Positions 22,998-36,876 of a DNA stretch of 64,000 nucleotides are shown here, one piece after another. The DNA comes from Ottelia alismoides (lineage: Eukaryota > Streptophyta > Magnoliopsida > Alismatales > Hydrocharitaceae), in assembly GCA_037367405.1 (NCBI GenBank), contig JAZKJV010000150.1, forward strand, positions 1,054,001-1,118,000, given 5' to 3'. Within the stretch, counting starts at the first letter, position 1. Each line of letters starts with the position of its first letter. Below the pieces are notes generated by a model. The model did no database searches. It was given only the letters and a program-made list of their open reading frames with translations, and was not told the origin of the DNA. A program made the position numbers and the translations under genes.

Positions 22998-24191
22998 CTT
23001 ATCCACTGCGCACAGGGCGCATTAGCATTTCAATGAGCACTCATTTTAGGCCTTACACGTGTATTAACAATAACTATATTTCTAATTATAGGCTACGACA
23101 TGTTTAAAAAAATCCTATATTTCCTATTATACAACGTCCTTAAAAATTGGAAGACGGTTTTGGAAAGAAGCAATTCAAATAAATGATTCCACGCGGATCC
23201 AAACGCTATGATAGTAATAAATATTATTCGGTCAAGTAAATGCTTATTGTGAGATCAGTAATATCAAGACAATGATCAGTAATTTACATCCAAATAGTTA
23301 CATTCTACAGAATTTAGTAATATGTATAAAATGGTCAAGTAAATGTGTATTGTGAGATCAGTAATAACATAACAAATGGTTAGTAATACCATTGTCGATG
23401 TAATGGGCATTGCATTAACAAATAGTTACTTTCTTACTTGAGCAATGCCCATGACTTATTGACCATTACTTTGTTATTACTGATATCATAGTAGCTATTA
23501 CTTGAGAATCGTACACATTACTGAACATGTGATATAAGACATGGATATATACATTACTGAACACAAACAATAATTTACTTGATAACTGTATATATATTAC
23601 TTGAGTATCATCTCTAAATTACTGAATTTTGTTCAAAGTAACAAAACGTATGAAAATTACTGACCTTTTGTTATGGTTTTACTGACATCACAACAAGCAC
23701 TTACTTGTCCATTGTGTATATATTACTGAAATCTACACCATGTAATAAAATGAATATATTACTGACCGTTGTTTGGATAATACTAACATCACAACACGCA
23801 CTTACTTGTCCATTGTGTTTATATTACTGAATTCTGCACCATGTAATACAATGAATGTAAATTACTGACCGTTGTTTTAGATATTACTGATCTCGCACAA
23901 CTATTTACTTGACTATTATATATATATATATTACTGACATGAGCATTTGGATCTCGATTTTCAGCAAGAAATAATCGATTCGAATGTTTTCTTTCTAAAA
24001 CGATCTTCCTATTTTTTAGGACGCGATATAATTGGAATACTACTTATTGTTAAATCGCTTTGCATATTAATCTCCTTCCAAAAACAACATCCTTCGAAAT
24101 AGGTAACCACTAAATTGGTAATACACGTGTGTGGCCAAAAAATGATGCGCACCGAAACTCAAATGGGCCCTGTGTGCATTGGATAATTTCC
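22995..24191. mobile_element. 1.2-kb non-autonomous MULE-like element bounded by (TA)n
   Basis: The left end GGGCTTATCCACTGCGCACA and the right end (reverse complement) GGAAATTATCCAATGCACAC share an imperfect terminal inverted repeat of about 75 bp. Within it CACAGGGC and ACACGTGTATTA are conserved. The element is flanked on both sides only by (TA)n. The interior has no ORF and is filled with variants of ATTACTGA, ATTACTTG and AGTAATA. Ends and internal motif match the 13-kb MULE next to it, so this is probably a deletion derivative or relative moved by the same transposase. Confidence 0.8.
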
Positions 24192-24279
24192 ATATATATA
24201 TATATATATATATAGGGCTTATCTAGAGAGCACTGTGCACATTTTAGACTAAATGAGCCCATGATTAGAATCGTTAGAT

Positions 24280-26255
24280 CCTAATCGTGTGGTTCAGAAT
24301 TTAATAATAGAGAATGCCAAAATAGAAAATTGATAACAGCTCGCGTGAAATCCTCGGAGTTTAGTTTCCTTCCTTGAAGAGTAATTAACGTATGTTTAGT
24401 ATCAAAAATGTCAATCGAGGCTTCTTTCTTGGCGATTCACGGACGGCCATCTTAGAAACCCTACTTCTTCTTTGAGAGCGATATTGTGTTGGAGTTCATC
24501 GACGATATACGTAAGTTTTATTGTTTTCTAAATTTAGCTCATTTTGTTCTAATCTACTACAAACGATATATTACACAATCGCAAACATTTCAATCTCAGA
24601 TTAAAGATGATGTTAATCTTTGCTAAAGATGTATTTTCGATCTCAGAATTATCGCTAATACGTCTTAATATTCTTGCTTTAAGACCTTAATTCATATGCT
24701 TTTGCGCATTTGTTGTTCTACAACACAAAGTATTACTAAACGTTTCACTTTTGATTCTTAAGAAATTCACTTTTGGTTAGTAATATTACTAATGTAATTT
24801 CATATTCTGACAATACCATTCGTATATATTTGAGATACTTAACATCTTCTATAATATTACGAATCACGGCTATAAGTTTTACTTTTAAAAGATTGTGTTA
24901 CTTGTTCATGTTAAAGTGTTACTGGTTTATTTCAACAAAATTACAGAAGCTTTGGTCTATAGTTACTAATGTCTGATAAAAAGTTACCAATGTTTGTATA
25001 TGTTACTAATGTCTGATATAAAGTTACCAATGTGTGTATATGTTAGTAATGTCTGATTTTAAAGTACCGAAGCTTTGTTCTTTAGTTACTAATGTCTGAT
25101 ATAAAGTTACCAAACTTTGTATATGTTTGTATATGTTACTAATGTCTGATATAAAATTACCGAAGCATTGGTATATAGATACTAATGTCTGATATAAAGT
25201 TACCAATGATATACATGTTGTCAAAAGAATTACTTGTATATGTTAAATTATTACTATTTTATATATACAAAGTTACTAATGCTTGATTCTATACTTACTA
25301 ACGTTTCAGATTTAATAAACAATGAAATTTGTATATGTTACTAATGTCTGATATAAAGTTATCGAAGGTTTTATATATAGTTACTAATGTCTAATATAAA
25401 GTTACCGAACTTTGTATATGTTTGTATATGTTACTAATATCTGATATAAAATTACCGAAGCTTTGGTCTATAGTTACTAATGTCTGATATAAAGTTACCA
25501 AAGATATACATGTTGCCAAAAGAATTGCGATAAATATAAGTTACTAATAAACATTTCAAAATTACTTATCGTAGGTATTACTCTTACCAACACTTGTAAT
25601 AAAATTACTGTTGAGTATAATATTATTACTTCTTTTATATTGTAGTTATATCAAATAAAATTTCATATTAACGATGTTACCAACGGAAGGGTTTATTTCT
25701 TTTAGGTCATACTTTTTTTCAAGTTTGCTCTTGCAGTAGTCGCTCGTTTGGAGGTGGCGGAAACAATTCTTCTTTCGTCCTTGTTGAAGGTCGACAAGGG
25801 TGAATAGCCATCGGAGTTTTGGAGAAGAAACCTTCAATCGGTATGAAATCTTCTATGAATTACTCGTTTGCAAACTATATTACAATTCGTTGATCAATAT
25901 GTGTATGTGCTTATAGAGCGATATCTGCGTTTCGCTAGGGTTACCAATTATGGTTTTCATTTCTTTTTACACAAATCACGGTAGCAATTTTGAATATTTG
26001 CGACATGCATGATACATCTTTGAGTATTACAACTCTTTACCTGTCCATCAAAGCCATTTATTCTACTACAATTACCCTATCATATAGAAAACCTATTACT
26101 TATGTTACAGTAACAAGTTACTAATAAATAAAAAATCTTACTGATTGTATCATGGATGTTACAAACGCATGTGTATTGTCATTTTACATAAGATATTGTG
26201 GCAAAGATTACTGATCCAATCTTTCTTTAGTTTTTTATCAATAGATATCTTCAAA
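24280..26255. repeat. Motif array in the left arm of the MULE
   Basis: From about 24,770 to 25,620 the sequence repeats TTACTAATGTCTGATATAAA followed by GTTACC, at irregular 35-60 bp spacing (for example 24963-25050, 25085-25205, 25335-25500). The first ~500 bp hold the terminal repeat and a gene-start-like region (CCATCTTAGAAACCCTACTTC near 24450). No ORF with a domain. Confidence 0.8.
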
Positions 26256-29200
26256 ATGGAGGAATCAAAAGGTTATCAGGTATCATACAAGAGGAGAAAG
26301 CAGGACATTGTACAACCTCCAGCAAAAGAAAGCCCACTTGGTACAAAATATGTACATTTATACCATTTTTACTCTTTAAAATGCGAAATAACTATAACTT
26401 TGGATATAGGCATTGGCAATGAGGGTGAGAAAGCTACTGATCAAACCAAATGTAAGTTATTCTATTATGTTCTGTTATATCATCATTATTTGATAATTTA
26501 CAGTATACCATGTATTAAATGTTTGGACAATGCAGTAACTCAAGAAAATCAATTAAATGTGAAGGAAGTTGCAAAGATAGATACAAAAAAAATCCAAATT
26601 TTGCATGGAAACTGTTTCAGGTAAATGTTTATGGAATTGATAAATTATCAATTTTAAATTAGTCAATAAAAATTAACTGAAAATTATGTAAACTTCGTGC
26701 AGCACGATATTGTGTGCAGCACTGTTGCTACATTAAACAATTCGTGACATATCTCGGAAATAATAAATTGACTGGAAGGCACAGGGAGTTGATAGAAAGA
26801 TCTGCCTTTTCAAGGATTGTCTCCATCACAAAACTTGATATCAATTATCAAGTATTGGATTTTATTATTCAGAAATATCAAGGAAATCGAGTTTTTAGAT
26901 TTGGGAAGAAAGAGGTAACCTTCACGGACAATGACATAGGATTAATATTGGGATTACCGACATCCGGATTCCCAATTCACCTAAGGGGGTTTTCTTTTGA
27001 ATGGCCTAGTTTCTTAGAGGATCTGATTTTCATTTCAAACATGTCGCTTAATCGTCACAATATTTGTGATATTCTAGATTCATTACGTAACCTCGAAGAT
27101 GACCATTCTGTGAGAATGTACATTACATGCATAATTTCTTTGATGTTTTGTACTTTTTTGTTTCCGGAGACTAACTTTTGCTTCCCTAGAGTTTTATTGA
27201 ACTACATAGACTCAATTGAAGACACTCGTTTCTTCAATTGGTCTAATGCGGTTGGTAACATGATAATGAACCGCATGAACGATATAGTTGAGAAAATCAA
27301 GATTCGAACAAGTATGGATGGTCAATGCACTGTGGGATACCTCACTAGATGTGCTGCATGTCTATATGTAAGTATATATAAGTTTTGATATTGTTAAATT
27401 CTTCTATTTAATTATAATTCATAATAAATTTCCCTTTATATTTCAGACATGGGCGCTAGAACATCTCATTCCGTTGCAAGCATTGAATCAAAACTTGCTA
27501 CCGAGAATACGGAAATGGGCAACTCCATTCAAAGTTCAATAGATCAATTATTGTGCTTGGATGAAGACCAGGTAACATTTAAAAATACGAAGTATAAATT
27601 AATAGCAAGTAATTCTTCTATGTCATGCATTAATTCTTTCAGTTTAACCTTTTGATAAAAATGATATAATTTCATGTTAAAAGATTACTTATTTGATTTA
27701 ACAAAATTACCAATGCTTGGTCTAATGTTACTAATGTCTGATTTAAATTTACCAATACTTTTATTAGTTGTCATCCACTGAATATTATCAATAGGGCTGA
27801 ATAAGTTTAACCTTTTGCCGATACTGTTAATTGTTCATGTTAAAGGCTTACTGATTTTGTTAAACAAAATTACCAATGCTTGGGTCAGTAGTTACTAATG
27901 TCTGTGATAAGGTTACCAATGCTTGTGTTACTAATGTCTGAGATAAGGTTACCAATGCTTGTGTTTCTAAATAAAGATTACTGATTTTGTTCAACAAAAT
28001 TACCAATGATTGTGTCTATACTTACTAATGTCTGATATAAGGTTACCAAAAGGTTACTTATCATCCACTACAATGTTACGAATAGGGCTAAATAAATTTA
28101 ACCTTTTGCCGATAGTGTTACTTGTTCATGTTAAATGGTTACTTATTTAGTTCAATGTAATTACGAATGCTTGGGTCTATAGTTACTAATATATGGGATA
28201 ATGATACCAATGCTTGTGTTACCGGACCTCCATCCATTCTTAGATTTTCAAGTTACCAAATGTTAAATGTTACTATTATAATTCTCAGTATTACTTACAG
28301 AAGTGGTATATGTTACTGATAGTCTCTTATATTTTGTTCAACGAAATATTAAATGTTACAGTTAGACTTCTCAATTGTAATTAAATTCTGTTGAAAATAT
28401 TAATTTTGCTTTACAGTTGTAATAACTATTTTACTTAATGAAATTATTTTTCTATTATAAATTGCGGTTCATTTGGATTATGATGAAAAAGAAATATTTA
28501 AGGTTGATGCAAACGAATTTATTTTTGATTATGAAAACTTCATCAACGAGGGTTTCATTTCAAATGCATACGCCTTGCGTGTTGTATCTCCCCATACAAA
28601 AAGACTTGAAGACGATTCAACAACGTCAATCTTGAAGAGCGATCAAATACAGAAAAGTGGAGAATGTAGTTGTGAAATACATGAGAAGAGAATAAGAGAG
28701 TTGGAGGATATCATTTCACAACTACCAACCTTAGAGGAATTTCAAAGAATAAAAAATGAACATGATATTTCAATCAAGGAGAATGAGAAGCTTAGGATCG
28801 AAATATCAGTTCTAAAGCAATGGTTTGAGGATTTCTTTGCAAAATCAATTAATTCAAACAAGAAAAAGGAGCCTGAACATGTAAATGATCAAATTGAGGA
28901 TAAAGGCAACCTAGAAGTAAAGAATGATTCACCTTCATTTGATCTCGGATTTGAGAAGGATTTATAAGAACAGGAGAGGGACACAGTAAAAGGAACTAAA
29001 AGAGGAAGAGGAAGGAAATGCATTACTCCCAGCAGTTTATCAAAAAGAGTAAAATCTAGAAGAGCACAGATGGGAGATGAAAATGAAACAAAGAGCCCGG
29101 TCAAGAAAAAAATTCAAAAAAAAGAGGAAAACTTGTGAAAAAAACAAAGCGACGAAGTGTTTCAAGTGGAAGATGATGATCAAATTAGCAAGTTAGAAGA

Positions 29201-30357
29201 TAACCATGATATGGCATTGGAGGTATGAAACTTGTAAATATTTATTAGGATTTATGAAACATCTGTTCAAATTTCTTATAAATAATTTATCTGTAGGTTT
29301 TTAATGTGACCCGCATTGACTATGCCGGATATAATTTGATTTCTGAAGCTGATAGAAGTATCATTCATGAATTCTTAAAGGATCCGGTTGCCAAGTATGT
29401 TTTTTGTACAAGATTATAAGTAATCTTTAATATTACTAATTTCAATAAACTTATAGTGTTGTTTCTTAATTAACAAATTAATTTTTGGTCAGTATTGGAG
29501 CGACTTACCACAGTCCAGGTGATAACTTTTGCATAGGAAGGCACATCGAAGACCTATTGTACAACAAGATGGTGATAGATGTGGTTTTGTACATGTACAT
29601 GGATGTCCTATACACTACTCATCAAGTGAATGAATTGAATTCTCCTTACATCTTTGCAAGCACTGCACAAATGGTAATATTATATTTCTTTCAAGTATAC
29701 AATTATTAATACTATCATAAATGATATTAGAGATCTGTATATGAACAATGTGTATGTATTATCTAATTTAATTTAGAAGAAATTAACTTTTTAGTACAAT
29801 GCAGCAACTATTCCAGAAGACGGTGAATGAAGCGTCTGTAGAAGATTATGAGCCTTTAAACAATTTATTCACATGCACAAAGACCATGTTCATGCACATA
29901 AAGAAGGCTTTTTGTGTAATTCATACTGCAAATCATTGGCATCTTCTGGTTTCGGACTTCGAAGCGAAAAAATTCATTTCATACAATTCATTGACGGGAA
30001 TGAAAAAACACTGGTTGGATGTAAAGAAATGGGTAACACTCTGAACTCAAATCAATCATTATAAAAGTGTTTGAATGAAATTAAATTTTAATTACTACAT
30101 TCTTTTTTTTTTTTGAAGGTTGATTGGCTTGCCGAATACTTCATGCTTTACACCGATGAACGTCTTGAGAACTGGCCGGTGGTTATGGCAAAAGGGATCC
30201 CAAAGTAACCAAGTGATTCGATAGACTGCGGTATTTTTGTGATGAATATATAGAGTACATTTGCCAAGGATCGGAGTCAAAGTTTAACATTGAAGATATA
30301 CCAAGATTCCGCGCGGAGATTGCTTCTAAACTCCTAAAGTGCGGGGAAAAGAAATGA
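26256..30357 (+). pseudogene. MULE-borne plant-mobile-domain / coiled-coil / ULP1 protease gene (decayed)
   Basis: Multi-exon gene, probable start 26256 (MEESKGYQVSYKRRKQD). From 26714 comes a plant mobile domain (PMD, aminotransferase-like): FGKKEVTFTDNDIGLILGLP (about 26900), then TWALEHLIPLQAL in a later exon (about 27446). An acidic segment (28473-28967) has an Ile/Leu heptad pattern, ELEDIISQLPTLEEFQRIKN, then Lys/Arg-rich NLS-like KRGRGRK. The C-terminal part (about 29299-30357) is a ULP1/C48 cysteine protease domain, in life a SUMO-type deconjugase. NHWHLLV holds the catalytic His, the expected Asp position is Asn (FISYNSL), and DCGIFV holds the Cys. Lesions: TAG near 27540, TAA at 28965-28967, TAA in place of Gln before PSDSIDCGIFV, and a frame change after the Cys. 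I could not join all exons in phase. Short introns contain the TTACTAAT motif. Confidence 0.8.
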
Positions 30358-33118
30358 AGAAATAGGCTCTTCGATTTTATTGTTCATAATTTTTTTTACA
30401 TGTAAGAAATGGGATGTGTGTAATTAGGAAAAAGACAAACATTACTTTGTGTAATTACTGAAAATGAATATATTATGTTTCCTGACATTAGATATGACTT
30501 GCTTGAGATTGTTCTATTGATCTATTCATACTCAATGATTCTTCTTCATGATCTTCCAGTAATTATATCTTTTACAAATTACCATTTGCCAGAACAAGAA
30601 TTACTTCCTTTCAGGAATTAATTACTAAAGATTTTGCTTAAATTAACAAACTACAAATGATACTTATCGAAATGGTAGGTGTTACTGGACATCCAATCAT
30701 TCTTTAATTTTCTAGTCAACATTCTTAAAGAATCAAGCTACTAGTATATCACTCAATGTTAGAAAGGTTACTTAACGAAATTGTATATATTACTGATATG
30801 CTACTCCACATTACTAGACTTTACTACTAAATTTACAAGTCTATCACTCAATGTTAATGGTAATTTTCAAGTTACCATTCGTAAATAATGAAATTAATAG
30901 TCTATTACTCAATGTTACTTAACGAAATGGTAATCGTTCTTTAATTTTCAATTTAACATTCGTAAAGAACCTAATTACTAGTCTATCACCCATTGTTACA
31001 AATGTTATTAGACGAAATGGTAAATGTTACTGATATACTTGTCCATATTACTGGTCTTTACTAATAAAAATACTAGTCTATCACTCAATGTTACTGATCA
31101 TTTACAAGTTACCAACTGTCACTCAATGTTACATGTGTTACTTAACGAAAGGTAAATGTTACTGATATACTTCTCCATATTACTGGTCTTTACTATTAAA
31201 AATACTAGTCCATACTCAATGTTACTGGTCATTTACAAGTTACCAACTGTCACTCAATGTTACATTGTTACTTAACAAAAGGTAAATGTTACTGATATAC
31301 TTCTCCATATTACTGGTCTTTACTATTAAAAATACTAGTCCATCACTCAATGTTACTGGTCATTTTCAAGTTACCAACCGTCACTCAATGTTACATGTGT
31401 TACTTAACGAAATGTTACATACGTAACTTAACGAAATGTTATATGTTATTGATAAACTTCAACATATTAGGAAAATTAATAGTCTATCACTCAATGTTAC
31501 ATGTGTTACTTAACGAAATGGTATATGTTACTGATAAACTTCAACACAATACTTAACGAAATCGTAAATGTTACTAATAAACTACTCAATACTACCAGAA
31601 ATCTAATGAATATATTAATTTATAAAGGCTGTGGTTATGACTTACTGATATTGTTATATTGCTCTATTAATCATTGAACCATTGAATTATATTCGTACTG
31701 GACATCCATTGATTCATTCATTTTTAATTTACAAATCACAATTAATGAAATTACTAGTGCTTCACTCTATTATTACAAAACGTATTTCTTACTTTTACAA
31801 CTTACCACTGTTACTAAACGAAGTGGTATGCGTTACTGAAAATATATCAATATTACTTTTGAAAGTTTTACAAAATACCATAACATAACTTGATTATTCG
31901 TCTAAAATATATAACGTATTTCGCTACTCTCAAAGTACATAACATATGTATGATCAGTATATTAAAAAATTCATAGCATATTCATCTCCTCTATCTCGAA
32001 AATTACATCTGCATGTCAAGTTAAAGTTCACTAGTAATTGATTTACTGGTCTTTACTATTGAAATTACTAGTCTATCACTTAATGTTACTGGTCATTTTC
32101 AAGATACCAACCGTAACTAATAAAATTAATAGTCTATCAGTCAATGTTACATGAGTTGCTTAACGAAATGGTATATGTTACTGATAAACTTTTACATATT
32201 ACTTAACGAAGTTGTAAATTATACTAATAGACTTCTCAGTATTAATAAAAATCTAAAGAATATATATAATTTGAAAGGATGTGGTCATGAGTTGCTTGAG
32301 ATTGTAACATTGCTCTATTAATCATTGAACCATTGAATGCTACTCCTACTTCAGTCAATTATCACAAAATGATTTGCTTACTTTTGCAACTTACCATTGT
32401 TACTAAAAAAATGGTAAATTTTACTGAAAGAACTCACAACATTACGTATAAGTTAACAATGGGAGGTATTTGAAATAATGGTCTTTCTCTCAACTATTAC
32501 GAACCGTAATGCTTACTTTTACAAGCTAACAATGTTAACCAACGAAATGATATGTGTTACCAAGCATATGTAGTGTAATTACTTTTCTAATATAACAAAG
32601 AAGTGTTACATTTACAACCTACCAAATTTACCAATCATAAGAAAGGAATTACTAATATTATTGCAAGTAATCATTTACATCTTACAAAAGTACAAATTTC
32701 TACTGTCAAAGTACATAACATATGTATGCTCAGAATTATAAAATTGATTACATAAATTATATAAAAATTATTCTTCTGAACAATGAATTATATCGATAAC
32801 ATCTTGAGCCCTTAATCTCTTCCAGATGCTTAATAGTCGTCTCCTATATCTCATAAATATCATCTGCAGAGAAGAAGTATAGGTATAAGGATATTATTAA
32901 GAAAACTAATTATGTTCACATAAATGAATAAATGAATGGTAAATTTGCTAAATGAATCTTACTTTTACAGTATGTAGTACGAATAGAAACCATCTCTCTT
33001 ACACCATAATATATCTGCATATATATATATGGATCTGTTGCAATAAACGCAGTTATATTAGACATGTTAGAATGCAATATAAAAAACAAACCATTGATAA
33101 TAATGAAATGAAGTACCT
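30358..33118. repeat. Motif array between the two convergent MULE genes
   Basis: 2.7 kb of non-coding DNA dominated by ATGTTACTGAT, TTACTAGTCTATCACTCAAT, ACAAGTTACCA and TTACTTAACGAAA. A ~130-bp higher-order unit containing TAAATGTTACTGATATACTT recurs at 31021, 31153 and 31283, with decayed copies near 31440-31560 and 32040-32230. No gene. Confidence 0.85.
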
Positions 33119-36100
33119 CTATTGCTTTGCATCAGACTTGGTAGGACAATTTCGTGAATCATGTCCAACATTTACTTTATTGCATAATTTGCATTGTCTA
33201 CACTTATCAGCAGCTTCTTCACCAATAGTTTTCAATTTATTTGTGCTTCCCTTTGGTCTGCCACTTCTTCCTGAACCTTTAGGTCTTGCTACGTTGGGAT
33301 TCTTCATATTGCTAACTGACTTGTCCAATGTTGCTATTGTGTCATCAAGCTCTTCAACAGTAACACTAGAACTTTTGCTTTTAATAACTTTGACTGCCTC
33401 TGTTGCATCTATAAGTACCTTCTTAATGTAATCAAATACTTCTTGGTTACCATCGGCTTCACTAATGAGTTCATTGGACAGCACACGTAATTGACAAGAG
33501 TCGTCTTCTATTGTCCTCTTTCTATATAAAGGATAATAGCCATTAACCTTGATATCTTTCTTCCATCTTTTCAATAAAAGAGAAGAATCAACATCTAACA
33601 CATCTTTATGCTTTAACACACTGATGATGTGTCTACATGGAATACCCATCGATTCCATTTTCATACAATCACAATGGAATTTATTATTGTAAGCATGATA
33701 AGAAACTCTGTTATAGCTTTCAATATTGCCAATGGGATACACCCTGTATTCTGTAAGGTCATCATCTATTCGAAGTGGAATAACATTCAATTTAATTCCC
33801 TCCTTAAGCTCATTTTTAACAATGTAAAACATTGTCTTTGTATAATGCATAACAAATTGATTTTCAGTACTCCACTGCGTATCCAACTTCGGCTTTTTAT
33901 TTTCGGAATCATTGTCCATCATGTTGACCTGCTCCCTCATTCTCTCAACAACAATTTGGAATCTTGTCTTGAACTCGTAAAGACTGTTCAACTGATTGAG
34001 ATTGTTGGATAAAAAAGAATTCATGCTCTCACTCCTCTGAGTTATATTCATATCGGCGAAAAAGAAGCTTCTCATATATATAGGAACCCACTTTCTCCTA
34101 ATACGATACATTACGTTTATCCATTTATTCTTTTCTAAATCACATTCTGTAACTATTCTGCCCCACTCAGTTTCAAAATGCTCTTCATTTTCTGCACCCC
34201 ATATAATCTTATTCAAAGCAGGGATTGCTACATCAGCTTTTTTCGTTAAACCAATCCTCTTCTTCATGTTGGCTGTAACATGCCAACCACAGTATCTATG
34301 CTTTGTAGTCGGAAAGACTTCCCTTATAGCCGCATTAATCGATGTGCACTGATCAGTAATTATAGACTTGGGAGCAACCTTAAGAGCAGCTAGAAAATTT
34401 TGGAATAACCATACAAACGACTCTTTTGACTCATTCATTAAAAATGCATTTCAGAAGAATACAGTCTTGTTGCGATTATTCACGCCACAAAAGGAAGCAA
34501 AAATTAGCTTGTACTTGTTTGTATCATAAGTGGTATCAAATGTAACTGCATCGCCAAACAATTTGTAATCTTCTATAGAATAAGAGTCTATCCACATGCA
34601 ATGTGTTAATGATGAATCATCGTCTTTCTTGTACAAGTAGAAAAAATCAGGTGTTAAACTCTTACAATACTCAAGATGTTCCAAAAGCATAACCGCATCA
34701 TGAACATCTGTTTTTTTCTTCATATCCCTCTTCAAATTATAAATATCCCTTGCTATAGAGCCAACACGTTCAAAAGGACCGCCTTGCTTGCCCAAAAAAG
34801 CTATTTGTTTTGATATAGGAATGTTAACCTCTGTCATGGAATGTAACAAATTCTTTGTGGCCTTAGTAATTCTCCTATTGGGTCTTAGGTACTTCTTTTT
34901 GCTAGGAGAAACAAGTTTATGATTATGTTCCTCAACAAAAGAAACCACATCCCACTGATTTGAGATTGGATTTAACTTCACAGAAAACTTTGCTTTACAA
35001 CCACAACGACTTATTCCACATCTTCTTCCCTCGCTATCTATTCCTTCTGATTGAGCTTCTTCATCAACCGCAATCAAACTTGAAGATATCTTTCTTTTTT
35101 TAGGAATTGGAACATAAAATCCTTCCTTCCAGCAAACAATTTTTTTGAAAGTAATATTCTTGACTTTACTTTTCCTATCATAAGAGTACTTCGTGCTGCT
35201 CTTTCGAACATTAAATCCAATTTCGGTGGCATACTTTTCATAAAACAGTTCACAATCCTTAAGAGTTACGAATGAAATACCCTCTCGAGGAATAATAGAA
35301 GGATCTACAGATGATATAGGTGTTTCTTCGTCCATTAATCCTTTAGAGCATTCAGATTCTTCAAAATCTACAGATATTGAAATAAATATTCTTATTCAAA
35401 CAACAATTCAAATACACAACAATCAAATTGCATTAAATAAAGATATTAACATCATCCCAACTGCATATATATGTTACTGATAAATATATATAATATTACT
35501 TGTTATTTACTTAAGTTGCTAAATTAGCTATTCAATACATGATAATTACTAAAGCTCATAATATATATTACTGATCATAATGGAATAGATAATGGATTAA
35601 TATACCATCGTTACTGATTTCCTAAATTCCCTATTCGATGCTACAGAATCAGTAAAATTTATAATACATATTGCTAATCATTATGGGAGAGTTTATGTTT
35701 GTATATGTTACTAATTTCTGATATAAATTTACCGAAGCTTTGTATATAGTTACTGATGTCTGATATAAAGTTACCAATGATATACATGTTGCCAAAAGAC
35801 TTACTTGTATATGTTAAAGGGTTACTATTTTATATATACAAAGTTACTAATGCTTGAGTCTATACTTTCTAAAGTTTCAGATAGAATAATCAATGAAATT
35901 TGTCGATTAAACAGTGTTTATTCTTCAAATGCTTAATGTTTGAATGTATACTTACTGAAGTTTCATTATGGAAGAGTTTATGTTTGTATATGTTACTAAT
36001 GTCTAATATAAAATTACAGAAGTTTGGTATATATTTACTAATGTCTGATATAAAGTTACCAATTTTAGACATGTTGCCAAAAGAGTTACTTGTATATGTT

Positions 36101-36876
36101 AACGGGTTACTATTTTATATATACAAAGTTACTAATGCTTAAGCCTATACTTACTAAAGTTTCAGATAGAAGAATCAATGAAATTTGTCGATTAAAGTTA
36201 CTAATGCTTGAGTCTATACTTACTAATGTTAGTAAATGTTTAATTCGATATTATCATTATTGATATTAATCCTTGTTAGACATACTCTTAATTCTTCATT
36301 TGAATATTAGCTTACGCGATAAATATAAGTTACTGATAACCATTACAGAATTACTTATCGTATGTGTTACTCTTACCAACGCTTATAATATAATTACTGT
36401 TAAGTATTATGATATATTTACTAACGAGGCATTAATAATTACCTAATACAAGGAACTTACAGATTCAATATCAAAAGTTACTAAACTATTAATATATATA
36501 CTAACGATCCTTTAAGAATTACCTATTACAAAAAACTTACATATACAATATAAAAAGTTACTAGAATTTTATGCTATATTTACTAACGATTCATTAAGAT
36601 TTACCTATTACAAAGAACTTACATATACAATATTAAAAGTTACTAGAATGTTCATATATATATACTATCGAGCCTTTAAGAATTACCTATTACAAAGAAC
36701 TTACAGATGCAATATCAAAAGTTACTGAAATACATATAAAAGATACCTGATAGCATATAAAAATTACCTTCTTCATAATTTAACTCATTGATATCACTTC
36801 GACTTGCATCATCTTCAATGAGTTCGTTTTCCATAAATTCTTCAGATCCATCAAATTGTCCACTTGAATGATCCAT
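33119..36876 (-). pseudogene. FAR1-related MULE transposase, one in-frame stop
   Basis: Two exons on the minus strand join in phase: 36876-36768 and 35367-33119 (2358 nt, 786 codons with stop). Between them lies a GT-AG intron of 1.4 kb filled with TTACTAAT motifs. The one lesion is TGA at 34453-34451 (codon 342), where relatives have Gly. Domains: FAR1-type zinc DNA-binding region (about residues 60-185; CGCKAKF...EEHNHKL); MULE DDE domain with VTFDTTYD (Asp about 314), IITDQCTS (Asp about 375), CGWHVTANMKK and RSESMNSF (Glu about 483); SWIM zinc finger CDCMKMESMGIPCRH (about 600-620); AT-hook-like GRPKGS; and a C-terminal zinc knuckle CKLCNKVNVGHDSRNC. In MULEs this protein binds the terminal repeats and cuts the DNA. 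It could represent a recently inactivated copy, or make a product only by readthrough. Confidence 0.9.
35400..36767. repeat. Motif array in the transposase intron
   Basis: Intron of the FAR1-like gene, filled with GTTACTAATGYCTRATATAAA, TTACCGAAG and CTATTACAAAGAACTTACA variants. Blocks at about 35695-35890 and 35965-36190 are diverged duplicates of one another. A second set around AAGAATTACCTATTACAAA recurs at about 36430, 36510, 36600 and 36680. Confidence 0.78.

Noticed and set aside
22011..23107. Open frames with Tyr-Ile or Thr-His runs
   Set aside because: Translations of (TA)n and (CA)n microsatellites and of foldback arms.
22995..24191. Helitron interpretation of the 1.2-kb element
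   Set aside because: It has inverted ends and (TA)n flanks; no 5'-TC, 3'-CTRR hairpin or AT insertion dinucleotide pattern could be seen.
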